This document shows, piece by piece, positions 8,227-17,423 of a DNA stretch of 64,000 bases. The translations under genes were made by a program, and so were the position numbers. A model generated the notes under the pieces. The model did no database searches and had not been told where the DNA came from. It saw nothing but the letters and a program-made list of their open reading frames with translations. The stretch's first letter is position 1. Every line of letters begins with the position of its first letter. The DNA comes from an uncultured Sphingobacteriaceae bacterium (GTDB taxonomy: Bacteria > Bacteroidota > Bacteroidia > Sphingobacteriales > Sphingobacteriaceae): contig CAMPKC010000022.1 of the NCBI GenBank assembly GCA_946887045.1, forward strand, positions 1-64,000. The letters are read 5' to 3'.

Positions 8227-8991
8227 ATGGACTTTAGCTTTTCAACTTCTTTGCATACAGGCACCAGCGGATTATTAACTCCGATACCTAAACGAGAGTT
8301 TCCCCCTCAGTTTCAAGATAAAAGCCGCTTAACGTATTATGCGTCTTTGTTCAATAGCATAGAAATTAACAGCTCTTTCTATAAAGTTCCAATGGCTTCA
8401 ACTATGCGTAAATGGGCAGAAAGTGTACCCGATGATTTTCAATTTACTTTCAAACTCTGGAAAGAAATCACCCATACCAGGGGATTATTGTTTAAACAGG
8501 AGGATCTTGACAATTTCATTGAGGTGATTTCCTGTGTGGGCGACAAAATGGGATGTCTGCTAGTGCAATTTCCTCCTAGTATTAACGTCCAGCATATCCA
8601 TCAGCTGGAAAAGCTATTATTCGGGTTAAAGATTGCGGATCCCCTGAAAAGGTGGAAAGTTGCCGTCGAGTTTCGCAACAGATCATGGTACGAAGAAAAT
8701 GTTTATGAACTATTAGATGCGCATCAGGCAGCTATGGTTTTTCAGGATTTACCAGCATCTTCGGGGCCGCTTATCGAAACTGCCGAATTTATATACCTGA
8801 GGTTTCATGGTCCGAATGGAGGTTACAGGGGTAGTTATCCTGACGATTTTCTATCAGAATATGCCGGATATATAAAAGATTGGCAAGAGGATGGAAAGGA
8901 TGTTTATGCTTATTTTAATAACACCATGGGAGAGGCGGTTAAAAATCTGATTACATTAAATGGATTTGTAAAGGCTGCTGCAGAATCTTAA
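8227..8991 (+). CDS. DUF72-family TIM-barrel protein (YecE/YunF-like)
   Basis: The 254-residue protein has the DUF72 landmarks: HTGTSGLL near the start, [69 protein letters not shown] and [17 protein letters not shown]. The family adopts a TIM-barrel fold; its reaction is not established, so no function is assigned. It is cytoplasmic. The gene is 56 bases after the substrate-binding lipoprotein, so the two may be cotranscribed. Its stop codon overlaps that of the convergent aldolase gene: the palindromic TTAA at 8988-8991 serves both. Confidence 0.92.
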   Translation: MDFSFSTSLHTGTSGLLTPIPKREFPPQFQDKSRLTYYASLFNSIEINSSFYKVPMASTMRKWAESVPDDFQFTFKLWKEITHTRGLLFKQEDLDNFIEVISCVGDKMGCLLVQFPPSINVQHIHQLEKLLFGLKIADPLKRWKVAVEFRNRSWYEENVYELLDAHQAAMVFQDLPASSGPLIETAEFIYLRFHGPNGGYRGSYPDDFLSEYAGYIKDWQEDGKDVYAYFNNTMGEAVKNLITLNGFVKAAAES

Positions 8992-10046
8992 GCTAACCCA
9001 ATCTCTTTGGCTAGATATACATCCTGTAAAGAATGAAGCAGTTTAACACCTTCATCCATTGGTCGTTGAAATGCTTTTCTGCCCAGAATTAAGCCCATGC
9101 CTCCCGCTCGTTTGTTAATAACAGCACTTCTTACCGATTCCGCCAGGTCCGATTCACCTTTTGATTCTCCACCAGAGTTTATTAATCCGGCCCGGCCCAT
9201 ATAGCAGTTAATCACCTGGTAACGACATAGGTCGATCGGATGGTCTGAGCTTAGTTCATTATACATCTTCGGATCGCTTTTTGAGAAATTAATAGCGGTA
9301 AACCCCCCATTGTTCTCTGGCATTTTTTGCTTAATGATATCTGCTTGTATGGTCACCCCAATATGATTTGCCTGCCCGGTTATGTCGGCTGCCATCTCAT
9401 AATTTACAGAGTCTTTTTTGAAACCATTATTGCGGGTATAGCACCATAAAACACATGCCATTCCAAGGTTATGTGCTTCCTCAAATGCCTCAGCTACATC
9501 AATGATTTGTTTGTTTGAATTTTCAGAACCGAAGTAAATTGTAGCTCCAACCGCAACCGCACCCAGGTTCCAGGCGTCTTTAACGCTGCCGAACATTATT
9601 TGATCGTGTTTGGTAGGGAAGGTCAACAGCTCATTATGATTAATCTTTACCAGAAAAGGGATTTTATGAGCATACTTTCTCGAGAGCATGGCCAGATTGC
9701 CAAATGTTGTAGCTACCGCATTGCATCCGCCCTCTATTGCTAATCGGATAATATTCTCCGGGTCAAAATAAATAGGATTTTTGGCAAAAGAAGCACCTGC
9801 TGTGTGCTCTATTCCTTGATCAACAGGAAGAATGGAAAGATATCCCGTGTTTGCGAGTCGGCCGTTTCCGTATAATGCCGCCAGACTTCTTAACACTTGT
9901 GGGTTTCTGTTACTTAACGCAAACACTTTGTCGATAAAGTCAGCAGAAGGAACGTGAAGTAAATCTTTCGAAAGGGTTTTGCTTTGGAAGCCTAATAAAT
10001 ATTCTGCTTCGTCCCCAAGTAATTTTTCTATTTCCTGGATGTTCAT
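8988..10046 (-). CDS. fbaB: Class I fructose-bisphosphate aldolase (DhnA/FbaB type)
   Basis: This enzyme cleaves fructose 1,6-bisphosphate into dihydroxyacetone phosphate and glyceraldehyde 3-phosphate through a Schiff base, in glycolysis and gluconeogenesis. Diagnostic segments are [19 protein letters not shown] (substrate-binding Asp), [22 protein letters not shown], and [15 protein letters not shown], whose KQK segment matches the Schiff-base lysine region of FbaB. The ATG at 10046 ([11 protein letters not shown]) gives 352 residues; the 38-residue upstream extension is low-complexity and not expected. The symbol follows the E. coli class I enzyme; family assignment is firmer than the name. 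It converges on the DUF72 gene with overlapping stop codons and no terminator between them. Confidence 0.93.
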   Translation of the reverse strand: MNIQEIEKLLGDEAEYLLGFQSKTLSKDLLHVPSADFIDKVFALSNRNPQVLRSLAALYGNGRLANTGYLSILPVDQGIEHTAGASFAKNPIYFDPENIIRLAIEGGCNAVATTFGNLAMLSRKYAHKIPFLVKINHNELLTFPTKHDQIMFGSVKDAWNLGAVAVGATIYFGSENSNKQIIDVAEAFEEAHNLGMACVLWCYTRNNGFKKDSVNYEMAADITGQANHIGVTIQADIIKQKMPENNGGFTAINFSKSDPKMYNELSSDHPIDLCRYQVINCYMGRAGLINSGGESKGESDLAESVRSAVINKRAGGMGLILGRKAFQRPMDEGVKLLHSLQDVYLAKEIGLA

Positions 10047-10428
10047 TGTGGTTATTTTGCATTTAAACAGGTTATTCGGCTTATTGTTGAGCTTAATAGA
10101 AAATACGAAAAATATCAAAAAAACAGAGGTTTGACCGCACTTGTCCTGGCAGTTCAGCAACGCAAGGTAGAAGCGATTGAATCATTAGAAGGACAGATTT
10201 CGAAAAAATAGTCTTCTCCGGTTTATTAGTAATCAATATCCTGAGCCTAACCTGATATGACTTTTCATCTTTTTGTTTGTTGAAAGGTATTCTGAAAACT
10301 AAAAATGTTTCAAATCATTTTATTGTTTAATTTTTCATTATACCTTCGGGGGCACGATTTGCATAGAAAAGTTGATTGGTTTTTCTTTAATCTATATTAT
10401 TTGATTTTTAAATTTTATAATTATTCCC
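10047..10428. other. Divergent intergenic region upstream of the transhydrogenase operon
   Basis: This 382-base stretch holds a possible rightward promoter at 10323-10348. A gene-like open stretch on the plus strand ends at 10211 but has no standard start codon upstream of a TTG at 10131, so it is not called as a gene. The final 60 bases before the pntAA start are very AT-rich. Confidence 0.5.
10323..10348 (+). promoter_or_regulatory. Possible promoter of the pnt operon
   Basis: TTG at 10323-10325 and TACCTTCG at 10341-10348 (seven of eight matches to TAnnTTTG) are separated by 15 bases, which is somewhat short. It would give a leader of about 75 bases to the TTG start at 10429. Confidence 0.3.
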
Positions 10429-11565
10429 TTGAAAATAGCAGTTCTTAGAGAGCGAAAGGAACCTGAAAACCGGGTCGCGCTTACTCCAAATGTTGTAAAA
10501 TCGCTTGTAAAAGCAGGTTTTACCTGTAACATAGAAACTGGTGCAGGTAATGCAAGTGGTTTTTACGATTCTGCCTACGAAAGCGCAGGGGCGAGTATCT
10601 TTACAGATAAAAATTTAGCATTGTCCGAAGCAGAGATTCTGCTTAAAGTTAACGCCCCCCTTATTGATGAGGTGTTAAGTTTAAAAGAAGGATCGGTAAT
10701 CATATCTTTTTTACACGCCTATACAATTCCTGAAGTTGTAGAAGCTTGTTTGTCGAAGAAGATTTCTGCATTTGCAATGGATGCGGTTCCTCGTATTTCG
10801 CGTGCACAGAAAATGGATGCGTTAAGCTCTCAGGCTAATCTTGCGGGGTATAAATCTGTACTTTTAGGGGCTAACGCTTTAGGTAAGATATTTCCTTTAA
10901 TGATGACTGCTGCTGGTACGATTACTCCTGCACGCGTGCTCATTTTTGGTGCCGGAGTTGCAGGCTTGCAAGCGGTAGCTACTGCTAAGCGGCTTGGTGC
11001 ATTGGTTGAGGTTACCGATGTTCGGGCTGAAACGAAAGAACAGGTGGAATCTTTGGGCGGACGTTTCCTGGAAGTCCAGGCCGAAGGCGTAGAAACCGTG
11101 GGTGGTTATGCCAAAGAGGTATCTACAGAATATCTGCAAAAACAAAAGGAACTTATTTCAAAGCACATTGCCGAGGCCGACATTGTTATTACAACAGCTC
11201 TGGTAATTGGTAAAAAAGCTCCTGTTTTGGTGACGGAAGAGATGGTGAAAAGCATGAAGCCAGGCTCGGTGATTGTAGATATGGCTGTAGAAAGCGGTGG
11301 TAACTGCTCTTTAAGCGAATTTAATACCACTGTCGTAAAACATGGCGTGACAATTATTGGACAGGCAAACCTCCCTTCGATGGTTGCGGTAAATGCCAGC
11401 GAATTGTATGCGGTCAATATTAGTACGCTCTTGCTTCATTTGGCAAATAAAGATTCATTCAAGTGGGAGATGGAAGAGGATATTACCAAAGGCTCCCTAA
11501 TTACACATCAGGGAAATATAGTTCACCAATTTACACAGGAAATTCTTAACAAGAACAAAGTATGA
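10429..11565 (+). CDS. pntAA: NAD(P) transhydrogenase alpha subunit, nucleotide-binding part (PntAA)
   Basis: This is the NAD(H)-binding domain I of proton-translocating transhydrogenase, which couples hydride transfer between NADH and NADP+ to proton movement across the inner membrane. The alanine dehydrogenase/PNT fold is evident: MKIAVLRERKEPENRVALTP, MDAVPRISRAQKMDALSSQANLAGYKSV, the dinucleotide-binding loop IFGAGVAGLQAVATAKRLGA, and VTDVRAETKEQVESLGG. The start must be the TTG at 10429, because no ATG or GTG restores the family N-terminus. Length (378) fits the split form. The gene overlaps pntAB by four bases (ATGA), indicating translational coupling, and heads the operon pntAA-pntAB-pntB. 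Confidence 0.95.
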   Translation: MKIAVLRERKEPENRVALTPNVVKSLVKAGFTCNIETGAGNASGFYDSAYESAGASIFTDKNLALSEAEILLKVNAPLIDEVLSLKEGSVIISFLHAYTIPEVVEACLSKKISAFAMDAVPRISRAQKMDALSSQANLAGYKSVLLGANALGKIFPLMMTAAGTITPARVLIFGAGVAGLQAVATAKRLGALVEVTDVRAETKEQVESLGGRFLEVQAEGVETVGGYAKEVSTEYLQKQKELISKHIAEADIVITTALVIGKKAPVLVTEEMVKSMKPGSVIVDMAVESGGNCSLSEFNTTVVKHGVTIIGQANLPSMVAVNASELYAVNISTLLLHLANKDSFKWEMEEDITKGSLITHQGNIVHQFTQEILNKNKV

Positions 11566-11849
11566 ATGCAGAAACTCTAATAGTATTGCTGTACGTACTG
11601 GTATTGGCCAGTTTCGTCGGCTTCGAATTGATTGCTAAAGTACCTCCAACTTTACATACTCCTTTAATGTCAGGGTCGAATGCAATCTCCGGAATTACCA
11701 TAGTAGGAGCGATCGTTGCAGCAGGCCCGGCCGATGCTTCGATGAGTAAAATTCTGGGAATTGCCGCTTTATTCTTAGCTACATTGAATGTGGTTGGAGG
11801 ATATGTGGTTACCGACAGAATGTTGAGAATGTTTAAAAAGAAAAAATAG
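11562..11849 (+). CDS. pntAB: NAD(P) transhydrogenase alpha subunit, membrane part (PntAB)
   Basis: A 95-residue membrane protein with three to four transmembrane helices, covering the short hydrophobic part that is fused to the C-terminus of PntA in E. coli. Recognisable features are LLYVLVLASFVGFELIAKVPPTLHTPLMSGSNAISGI, which is the conserved entry to the proton channel, and the final helix LFLATLNVVGGYVVTDRML. It overlaps pntAA by four bases and lies three bases before pntB. Splitting of the alpha subunit into two genes is common outside enterobacteria. Confidence 0.95.
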   Translation: MNAETLIVLLYVLVLASFVGFELIAKVPPTLHTPLMSGSNAISGITIVGAIVAAGPADASMSKILGIAALFLATLNVVGGYVVTDRMLRMFKKKK

Positions 11850-11852
11850 TTC

Positions 11853-13244
11853 ATGAACAACGATCTAATAATAAAAATTGCTTACTTAATTGCTTCGGTG
11901 TTGTTTATTATCGGCATTAAAATGCTGGGCAAAACCTCCACAGCTCGCCGTGGAAATATGCTTAGCGCAGTAGCTATGCTTATTGCTGTTTTAGTAACTC
12001 TGCTCGATAGACAGGTTTTAAGCTTTACCGAAATTTTCATCACTATAATTATAGGCTCAGCAGTGGGTACGTTCGCCGCCCGAAAGGTTGAAATGACACA
12101 AATGCCTGAGATGGTTGCGCTTTTAAACGGTTTTGGCGGTGCATCATCTGTTTTGGTTGCAACGTCCGAGTATTGGCGCCAGGCTGATAATTCAGCATTA
12201 ACGATGGATGCCATAGTTGCTATAACGGTAGTGCTAAGTGTCATTATCGGTGCGGTAACTTTTACAGGTTCAATGGTTGCATTTGGAAAGTTAAAAGGGC
12301 TTATAAGCGGAAGAGCTATAACTTTTAAAGGTCAGCATTTAATTAATGCGTTGCTTTTGGTAATCATTATTTTTATGTGTGTGATGATTGTGCTTAATCC
12401 CAATATGGAAGCCTGGATGCTTGGAGTTCTGTTTCTAGGGCTACTTCTTGGTGTATTGGTGGTTATCCCTATCGGAGGCGCGGATATGCCTGTTGTTATA
12501 TCCCTTCTTAACTCGTATTCAGGTATTGCAGCCTGTGCAACTGGTTTTATTTTAAATAACCAGGTTCTAATAATTGCTGGTGCCCTGGTAGGTACTTCGG
12601 GAATTATTCTTACGCAAATTATGTGTAAAGCGATGAACCGTTCTTTAACCAATGTGCTTTTAGGAGGATTTGGCCAAACAGCCGGAACATCATCAGGAAG
12701 CGGTCAGGATATTATAGTTAAAGAAGTAGGTGTGGAAGAAACCGCAATGCTTTTTGATTCTGCATCGTCCGTTATTATCGTTCCAGGATATGGAATGGCT
12801 GTAGCGCAGGCTCAGCATGTGGTCAGAGAGCTTACAGATCTTCTCGAAAAGAAAAATATTTCTGTGAAATTTGCCATTCATCCGGTTGCCGGCCGTATGC
12901 CCGGACATATGAATGTGCTTCTTGCAGAAGCTAATATTCCGTATGATAAGCTAATAGAAATGGACGATATTAACGAAGAGTTTGCCAATACAGATATCGC
13001 TTTAATTATTGGTGCGAATGACGTTGTGAATCCTGCTGCGAAAACTAATCCTCAAAGTCCGATTTTTGGAATGCCGGTATTAAATGCAGATAAAGCACGC
13101 ACGGTTATAGTTTCAAAAAGAAGTATGAACGCTGGCTATGCAGGCATCGAGAATGAGCTGTTCGGATATCCTAATTGCCTTATGCTATTTGGTGATGCTA
13201 AGGCTACAATGGCTAAAGTGGTTGGCGAGCTGAAAGAAATGTAG
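11853..13244 (+). CDS. pntB: NAD(P) transhydrogenase beta subunit (PntB)
   Basis: The 463-residue beta subunit supplies most membrane helices and the NADP(H)-binding domain III. About nine hydrophobic helices occupy residues 1-265, including GFGGASSVLVA and IPIGGADMPVVISLLNSYSG. Domain III begins near residue 285 with VIIVPGYGMAVAQAQHVVRELTDLL and contains FAIHPVAGRMPGHMNVLLAEA, IALIIGANDVVNPAA, and the loop VSKRSMNAGYAGIENELF that closes over NADP(H). All hallmarks of the working subunit are present. It is the last operon gene; a strong terminator follows 20 bases later. Confidence 0.97.
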   Translation: MNNDLIIKIAYLIASVLFIIGIKMLGKTSTARRGNMLSAVAMLIAVLVTLLDRQVLSFTEIFITIIIGSAVGTFAARKVEMTQMPEMVALLNGFGGASSVLVATSEYWRQADNSALTMDAIVAITVVLSVIIGAVTFTGSMVAFGKLKGLISGRAITFKGQHLINALLLVIIIFMCVMIVLNPNMEAWMLGVLFLGLLLGVLVVIPIGGADMPVVISLLNSYSGIAACATGFILNNQVLIIAGALVGTSGIILTQIMCKAMNRSLTNVLLGGFGQTAGTSSGSGQDIIVKEVGVEETAMLFDSASSVIIVPGYGMAVAQAQHVVRELTDLLEKKNISVKFAIHPVAGRMPGHMNVLLAEANIPYDKLIEMDDINEEFANTDIALIIGANDVVNPAAKTNPQSPIFGMPVLNADKARTVIVSKRSMNAGYAGIENELFGYPNCLMLFGDAKATMAKVVGELKEM

Positions 13245-13263
13245 CGTGCCTTAATCGAAACAC

Positions 13264-13295
13264 AAAAATGCCGGTCTCTTCAGATCGGCATTTTT
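13264..13295. terminator. Terminator of the pnt operon
   Basis: AAAAATGCCGGTC (13264-13276) pairs with GATCGGCATTTTT (13283-13295) with one G-U pair and a 6-base loop. It is flanked by A and T tracts on either side, so it may also stop the leftward CHRD transcript. Confidence 0.85.
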
Positions 13296-13352
13296 TGTAT
13301 TCTTAAGCCTGAAATAAAAAAACAGCGTCGTTCAAAGCCGCTGCCACAGGAC

Positions 13353-13835
13353 CTAAAATTTAATATTGCCCCTCAGCTCTCCGCCAGGTATTGTAGAACT
13401 GTGGATATTTAAATACCATTTACCAGCCAATAATTGATTTACTTCTTCATCTGTAAGCACACGCGTTGTGCCGGAAATAGAGCCTGAACTGGCTGTGGTA
13501 AATCCTGTGATGCCTATCACCGGTGGCGAACTTTTAGTATCTGAACCATCTGCAGCTCCGTGGAAATGCATGTTGGTAGTAGTAGCCGTCGAAGAGCCCA
13601 GTTGCCAGGTCATAGTATAAGTTATGATTTTCGTGTCTGGATTGAAATTTACTTGCGCGCTGCCAGTACCGGTGCTCGAATTTGTAGGGACTTCCTGGCT
13701 TCCGGAGAGTTGAACAGTCACTTTTTTTGTATTATCAACTGGATCTCTGTCCTTTTTACAGGCAGAGAACGACAGGAAGATAACAAGAGGTACTGCGATG
13801 GCAGTAAAAGTTTGCTTTTTTAAGATAGGTTTCAT
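13353..13835 (-). CDS. CHRD-domain lipoprotein
   Basis: The 160-residue protein starts with a lipoprotein signal (TFTAIAVPLVIFLSFSACKKD, acceptor Cys in SAC). The rest is one CHRD domain: VQLSGSQEVPTNSSTGTGSAQVNFNPD, TNMHFHGAADGS with the conserved His pair, and LNIHSSTIPGGELRGNI at the end. CHRD domains occur in chordin and in many bacterial extracytoplasmic proteins; the ligand is not known. The protein would be lipid-anchored in the cell envelope. It appears to be a single gene between the pnt operon and dedA. No confident promoter was found. Confidence 0.9.
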   Translation of the reverse strand: MKPILKKQTFTAIAVPLVIFLSFSACKKDRDPVDNTKKVTVQLSGSQEVPTNSSTGTGSAQVNFNPDTKIITYTMTWQLGSSTATTTNMHFHGAADGSDTKSSPPVIGITGFTTASSGSISGTTRVLTDEEVNQLLAGKWYLNIHSSTIPGGELRGNIKF

Positions 13836-14070
13836 ATACGTAGTTTATTAGCAGGTACGTTTAGTTTGGAAGGAGGTTGCCTGCATCTGATTTTTTTTCG
13901 CTAAATATCCATAATCCTAGTCCTCCCATTATTTGAATTGTAGCATTTCTGTTTGCTCGGAAAGATAAGTCGAGTGCAAACCGGGCAGTGAATTAACACC
14001 AACAGGCTTCAGTCATTTTCCATAAAAGAGAAGAACATGTGATCGGGATATGCTATTTTCGCCTCTTTAT

Positions 14071-14733
14071 ATGGAAATCATTACAAATCTACTCGACTTT
14101 TTACTTCATATTGATTCGCACTTAAGTGAGATAATTACGAACTATCGTGTATGGACATACCTCATTCTTTTTTTGATAATTTTTGCTGAAACGGGACTGG
14201 TAGTAACTCCATTTCTTCCCGGTGATCCTTTGTTGTTTGCTGCAGGAGCTTTGGTCGCAGCAGGCGGAACAGGACTAAATATTTACCTTCTTGCTTTGAT
14301 CTTATTCATTGCGGCTATATCAGGCAATTTTTTAAACTATTTAATAGGAAGTTTAAGTGGATCGAAGATCTTTAAGCCTGACAATAAAATTTTAAAACTT
14401 GAGTATTATACAAAAACAAAGGTTTTTTTTAGAAAGCATGGAGGAAAAGCGGTGATCTTCAGCCGGTTTTTTCCCGTTTTACGCACCTTCGTTCCTTTTG
14501 TAGCCGGGGTAGGACAAATGCGTTTTGGATTGTTTTCCATGTATAATGTTTTAGGCGCATTGTTATGGGTGGTCAGCCTGGTTTTTCTGGGATACTTCAT
14601 TGGCAATATTCCTTTAATTAAGGATAACTTTAGCGTTGTGATTTTAATTATCACCTTGGTTACCACAGTTCCTCCAATTATTGCAGCGATAACCAGCAAA
14701 TCCCGCACGCGGAGACCGATAATTACAGAATAA
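14071..14733 (+). CDS. DedA-family inner-membrane protein
   Basis: DedA/SNARE-associated family proteins are inner-membrane transporters that include undecaprenyl-phosphate and phosphatidylethanolamine flippases. This 220-residue member has the family hallmarks: YLILFLIIFAETGLVVTPFLPGDPLLFAAGAL with the reentrant-loop Glu, AAISGNFLNYLIGSLSG, and FFRKHGGKAVIFSRFFPVLRTFVPFVAGVGQMRF with the conserved arginine. It has five to six hydrophobic segments. The ATG at 14071 (MEIITNLLDF) fits the family start better than the ATG at 14050. It is monocistronic and converges on the DUF2236 gene. Which lipid it handles cannot be told. Confidence 0.93.
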   Translation: MEIITNLLDFLLHIDSHLSEIITNYRVWTYLILFLIIFAETGLVVTPFLPGDPLLFAAGALVAAGGTGLNIYLLALILFIAAISGNFLNYLIGSLSGSKIFKPDNKILKLEYYTKTKVFFRKHGGKAVIFSRFFPVLRTFVPFVAGVGQMRFGLFSMYNVLGALLWVVSLVFLGYFIGNIPLIKDNFSVVILIITLVTTVPPIIAAITSKSRTRRPIITE

Positions 14734-14759
14734 CACTTTCAAGTATTCCGCTGAGGTAA

Positions 14760-15533
14760 TTAGTGCCTTTCGGCTGATTTGATATCAAGGTCGGCAATCT
14801 GCTTTTTATATTCAGCAGGGAGAATAGCGTCTCTCAGAAGTCCTTCAAGCTTGAAGTTGCGTGCAAATTTATAAGCTTTTAATACCGGACGAAGTAGCGG
14901 GATTTTCCCTAAGGAAAGTAACACATTTACTCTGGCGGGTACAATCAAAATCTGGGCTTGTATTAATAAATTATACCTTATTATTCCAAGGTGGCGCCGA
15001 TATTGTTTGTAAAGGTCACCGGTGAACTTGCTGTAAATAAGGTCGCTTTCCATGTGCTCTTTACGCATAGCGAGCCATTCATCATAATTTGTCGGTAACC
15101 CTGTAATATTCATTCGCTGACCGACGCGAAAAAATACGTCAAATACCTCAATTTTTTCATCTTCAGTAAGTTTTCTTTCGAGTACTTCAAAAGATCTGAT
15201 AGAATAGTCGATCAACATAAAAAGAACGTCGCGATAAGCCCAATCAGGGATTGCGCTCCTACGTCTTGTTTCGACATTCTTATGTATTGCATTGATTTTA
15301 TCAATTGCCTGAATGGCATCATTATATTCGGAAAATACAATCTGTCTAGCGTAAGCCACAGTGGAAAATAATCGTCCCAGCGGATCTGCCGGAAGACGAC
15401 CGGTAAAATATAGCCAGTCGACAGCTTTGTTTAATGCAAACTCAGCAGAAGCTCCGGCAAATATGAAGAGTATAGTATCTCCTTTGCCCCAAATCTTTCT
15501 GACTATTGAATCCTTATCTACAAAAAAAGCCAT
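14760..15533 (-). CDS. MpaB-type oxygenase-like protein (DUF2236)
   Basis: The 257-residue protein matches the DUF2236/MpaB family, whose characterised members are heme- or iron-dependent oxygenases such as rubber oxygenase (Lcp) and fungal MpaB. Seen here: IVRKIWGKGDTILFIFAGASAEFALNKA, PLGRLFSTVAYARQIVF, AIQAIDKINAIHKNVETRR containing the His of the family motif, and PDWAYRDVLFMLIDYSIRSFEVL. The substrate is unknown. No signal peptide is evident. It shares a transcript with the upstream DUF2809 gene: the start overlaps the end of that gene by 16 bases. Confidence 0.85.
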   Translation of the reverse strand: MAFFVDKDSIVRKIWGKGDTILFIFAGASAEFALNKAVDWLYFTGRLPADPLGRLFSTVAYARQIVFSEYNDAIQAIDKINAIHKNVETRRRSAIPDWAYRDVLFMLIDYSIRSFEVLERKLTEDEKIEVFDVFFRVGQRMNITGLPTNYDEWLAMRKEHMESDLIYSKFTGDLYKQYRRHLGIIRYNLLIQAQILIVPARVNVLLSLGKIPLLRPVLKAYKFARNFKLEGLLRDAILPAEYKKQIADLDIKSAERH

Positions 15534-15928
15534 ACATTATTTTCTTGCGGGATTTTTGCTCTTGAAAATTTTAATTTTTCAATGCCAAATACCAGTAAAA
15601 TACCCAATGTATATGCCAAAATATCAAACCACGAAAATGAATTTCCTATTAAAATATTAGCAATTTTTGAGTTGGCTAAGCCAATGTGATTAACCACATT
15701 AAAAAACTGCAGGGTTTCAACCAAATATGAAAACAGCAGGACGGCTAACGCTGTAGGGGTTACCGGCAAATTGATGACGCTTTTTATCAGACAGTAGAGT
15801 AGGATCACTACAAGCAGGTCTCCGCCGTAAGGACGAATGATTTCATCGTTTGTAAACAGGGCAATAAATACTTCGACGAGTAATAAGAACATCGCGACCA
15901 TGAGATAATTTCTGTGGAGTTTGAACAT
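15518..15928 (-). CDS. DUF2809-family small membrane protein
   Basis: A 136-residue protein with four predicted membrane helices (roughly 9-27, 36-55, 57-75 and 97-117) and the family pattern RPYGGDLLVVILLYCLIKS and FSWFDILAYTLGILLVFGIE. DUF2809 proteins have no assigned function. The ATG at 15928 is clear. Its last codons overlap the start of the MpaB-like gene, indicating coupled translation, so the two products may act together, though the relation is inferred from position only. Confidence 0.85.
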   Translation of the reverse strand: MFKLHRNYLMVAMFLLLVEVFIALFTNDEIIRPYGGDLLVVILLYCLIKSVINLPVTPTALAVLLFSYLVETLQFFNVVNHIGLANSKIANILIGNSFSWFDILAYTLGILLVFGIEKLKFSRAKIPQENNVWLFL

Positions 15929-15993
15929 ATTGTATGTGGATTACCAGGAATTAAATAGAAGCAGTAAAAAGTTTACTGCTTCTATTACGTTTA

Positions 15994-17367
15994 TTAGGCT
16001 GACTCTGCGATCGGTGTGTTCTTTCCCCATTCGATTTTTGCCGATAAATACATCATTACCGCAACTATAATGAACAGTCCCACACTTCCAAATAGTAAGG
16101 CCAAATCCTGTAATTGGATGATGACAAAAATAAAGCTGTAAAAAATGCTCAGAATACCCGCGAAAACAATAGCCGGTTTCCTGTTTTTCAACAGAGAAGC
16201 GATAAATATTCCAATCAGAGCGACTGTAGCGACGGAGGAAATAAGATAAGCAATATTAAATCCGACCCGCTCGCTAAAGGATAACAACAATGTATAATAA
16301 ATAGTCATAGCGGCGCCAATGAGAACATATTGCAGAAGATGGACTTTTCGCTTGTTTAGAAGTTCTGTGAAGAAAAGCGAAATAAAAGTCAGGAGAATAA
16401 TCAAGATTGCATACTTAGCCGAGCGCATTGTTTTTTGGTACTGATCTACCGGCAAGATGAATTTTACACCAAACGAGGCATCATTGCCTGCTGTATTCAC
16501 AACTCCGGTGTGCATCACTGCATTCTCTTCGACCCATTGTTGCGGGAAAGGCCTGTTAAAGTATGGCATTTTCCAGGTCGCGGTAAAGCTGTCCTTTGTA
16601 ATTTTGCGATCTTCGGGCAGATAACGCCCTGTAAAGCTTGGATTATTCCATTTCCCTTCTATTTTAACTGTTGTTGTTTTACCCAAATGCGTAAAGTTCA
16701 GATCGCTGCTTCCCCGTAGATCCAGATCGAAGCTAAAGTTTAGGGCGGTGTTTCGCCCCTGACTTAGGTCGGGTAAAATTATCAGATTGTTTTTGAAGAG
16801 TTTTAAGGAACTAAAGTCTGGCTCGACATCATAAACCGCATTCCCCAATTTTATGGAAGGATTGTTTTTAAGCCCTTTTAGATCGCTTACGCCAATGTCT
16901 AATTTTACTTTGTCCCACAAAATCATACCTGGGTCAATGCCAGACTTCTTTAATTCAAGCGGACTGAATTTTCCGTTTATACGAAGCTTCGTATTATAGA
17001 CCACAGCATCAAAAATTCCCCGATGAAGGACTTCAGGTTCAACCTTACTGATGATGTTTAACGTTTCCGGAAGAATGTAAATGTTTGTTAAGACTTCCCG
17101 GTAAGAGATCTTGCCCATCGCATCCTTTTGTTTAACGAGTGTTTTGTAAGGAAGTACCATCACCGGGCCTTCCACCAGCTGACTTCCAGACCATTTATCG
17201 GATATTTCCTTTATTACCTCATCTTGCCTTGCCTGTCGTTCTAATATAAGATCCTGTATCCAGCTGGCGGGAATAAGCAAAAGTAATGTTAGGATTCCGA
17301 TAAGAGCTAGTTTGATTAATACAGATTCTCCGAACCATGCTATTAATCCATTTTTTTCTGTTTCCAT
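15994..17367 (-). CDS. creD: CreD-family inner-membrane protein
   Basis: CreD is an inner-membrane protein named after the CreBC regulon of E. coli; its biochemical role is unclear. This 457-residue copy has the family layout: an N-terminal helix (VLIKLALIGILTLLLLIPASWI), the marker QDLILERQARQDEVIKEISDKWSGSQLVEGPVMVLPY, a long periplasmic domain (ending FNRPFPQQWVEENAV), and about five C-terminal helices. The start at 17367 (METEKNG) is preferred to 17403. It follows the regulator gene after 56 bases, and a perfect 19-base palindrome sits 21 bases upstream of its start, indicating separate control inside the operon. Confidence 0.93.
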   Translation of the reverse strand: METEKNGLIAWFGESVLIKLALIGILTLLLLIPASWIQDLILERQARQDEVIKEISDKWSGSQLVEGPVMVLPYKTLVKQKDAMGKISYREVLTNIYILPETLNIISKVEPEVLHRGIFDAVVYNTKLRINGKFSPLELKKSGIDPGMILWDKVKLDIGVSDLKGLKNNPSIKLGNAVYDVEPDFSSLKLFKNNLIILPDLSQGRNTALNFSFDLDLRGSSDLNFTHLGKTTTVKIEGKWNNPSFTGRYLPEDRKITKDSFTATWKMPYFNRPFPQQWVEENAVMHTGVVNTAGNDASFGVKFILPVDQYQKTMRSAKYAILIILLTFISLFFTELLNKRKVHLLQYVLIGAAMTIYYTLLLSFSERVGFNIAYLISSVATVALIGIFIASLLKNRKPAIVFAGILSIFYSFIFVIIQLQDLALLFGSVGLFIIVAVMMYLSAKIEWGKNTPIAESA

Positions 17368-17388
17368 GTTGTTTTGTTTATTTAAAAG

Positions 17389-17407
17389 TACTTTGAAATT
17401 CAAAGTA
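17389..17407. promoter_or_regulatory. Perfect palindromic operator upstream of creD
   Basis: TACTTTGAAATTCAAAGTA is a perfect inverted repeat (nine-base arms, one central base). The core ACTTTG-N5-CAAAGT recurs at 18351-18369 ahead of the first gene of the same operon, and both copies are followed on the minus strand by CTTTTAAAT. The obvious candidate ligand is the winged-helix regulator encoded at 17424-17726. Confidence 0.75.
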
Positions 17408-17423
17408 ATTGAATAAAAAAATA

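Noticed and set aside
10074..10211. Gene-like plus-strand open stretch ending [16 protein letters not shown], upstream of pntAA.
   Set aside because: It has no ATG or GTG, and its only TTG gives 26 residues; the open frame extends antisense into the aldolase gene. Without a start it cannot be called, though the codons look gene-like.
12693..12908. Minus-strand frames inside pntB and other well-supported genes.
   Set aside because: They are mirror frames of genes with clear family matches and have no independent support.
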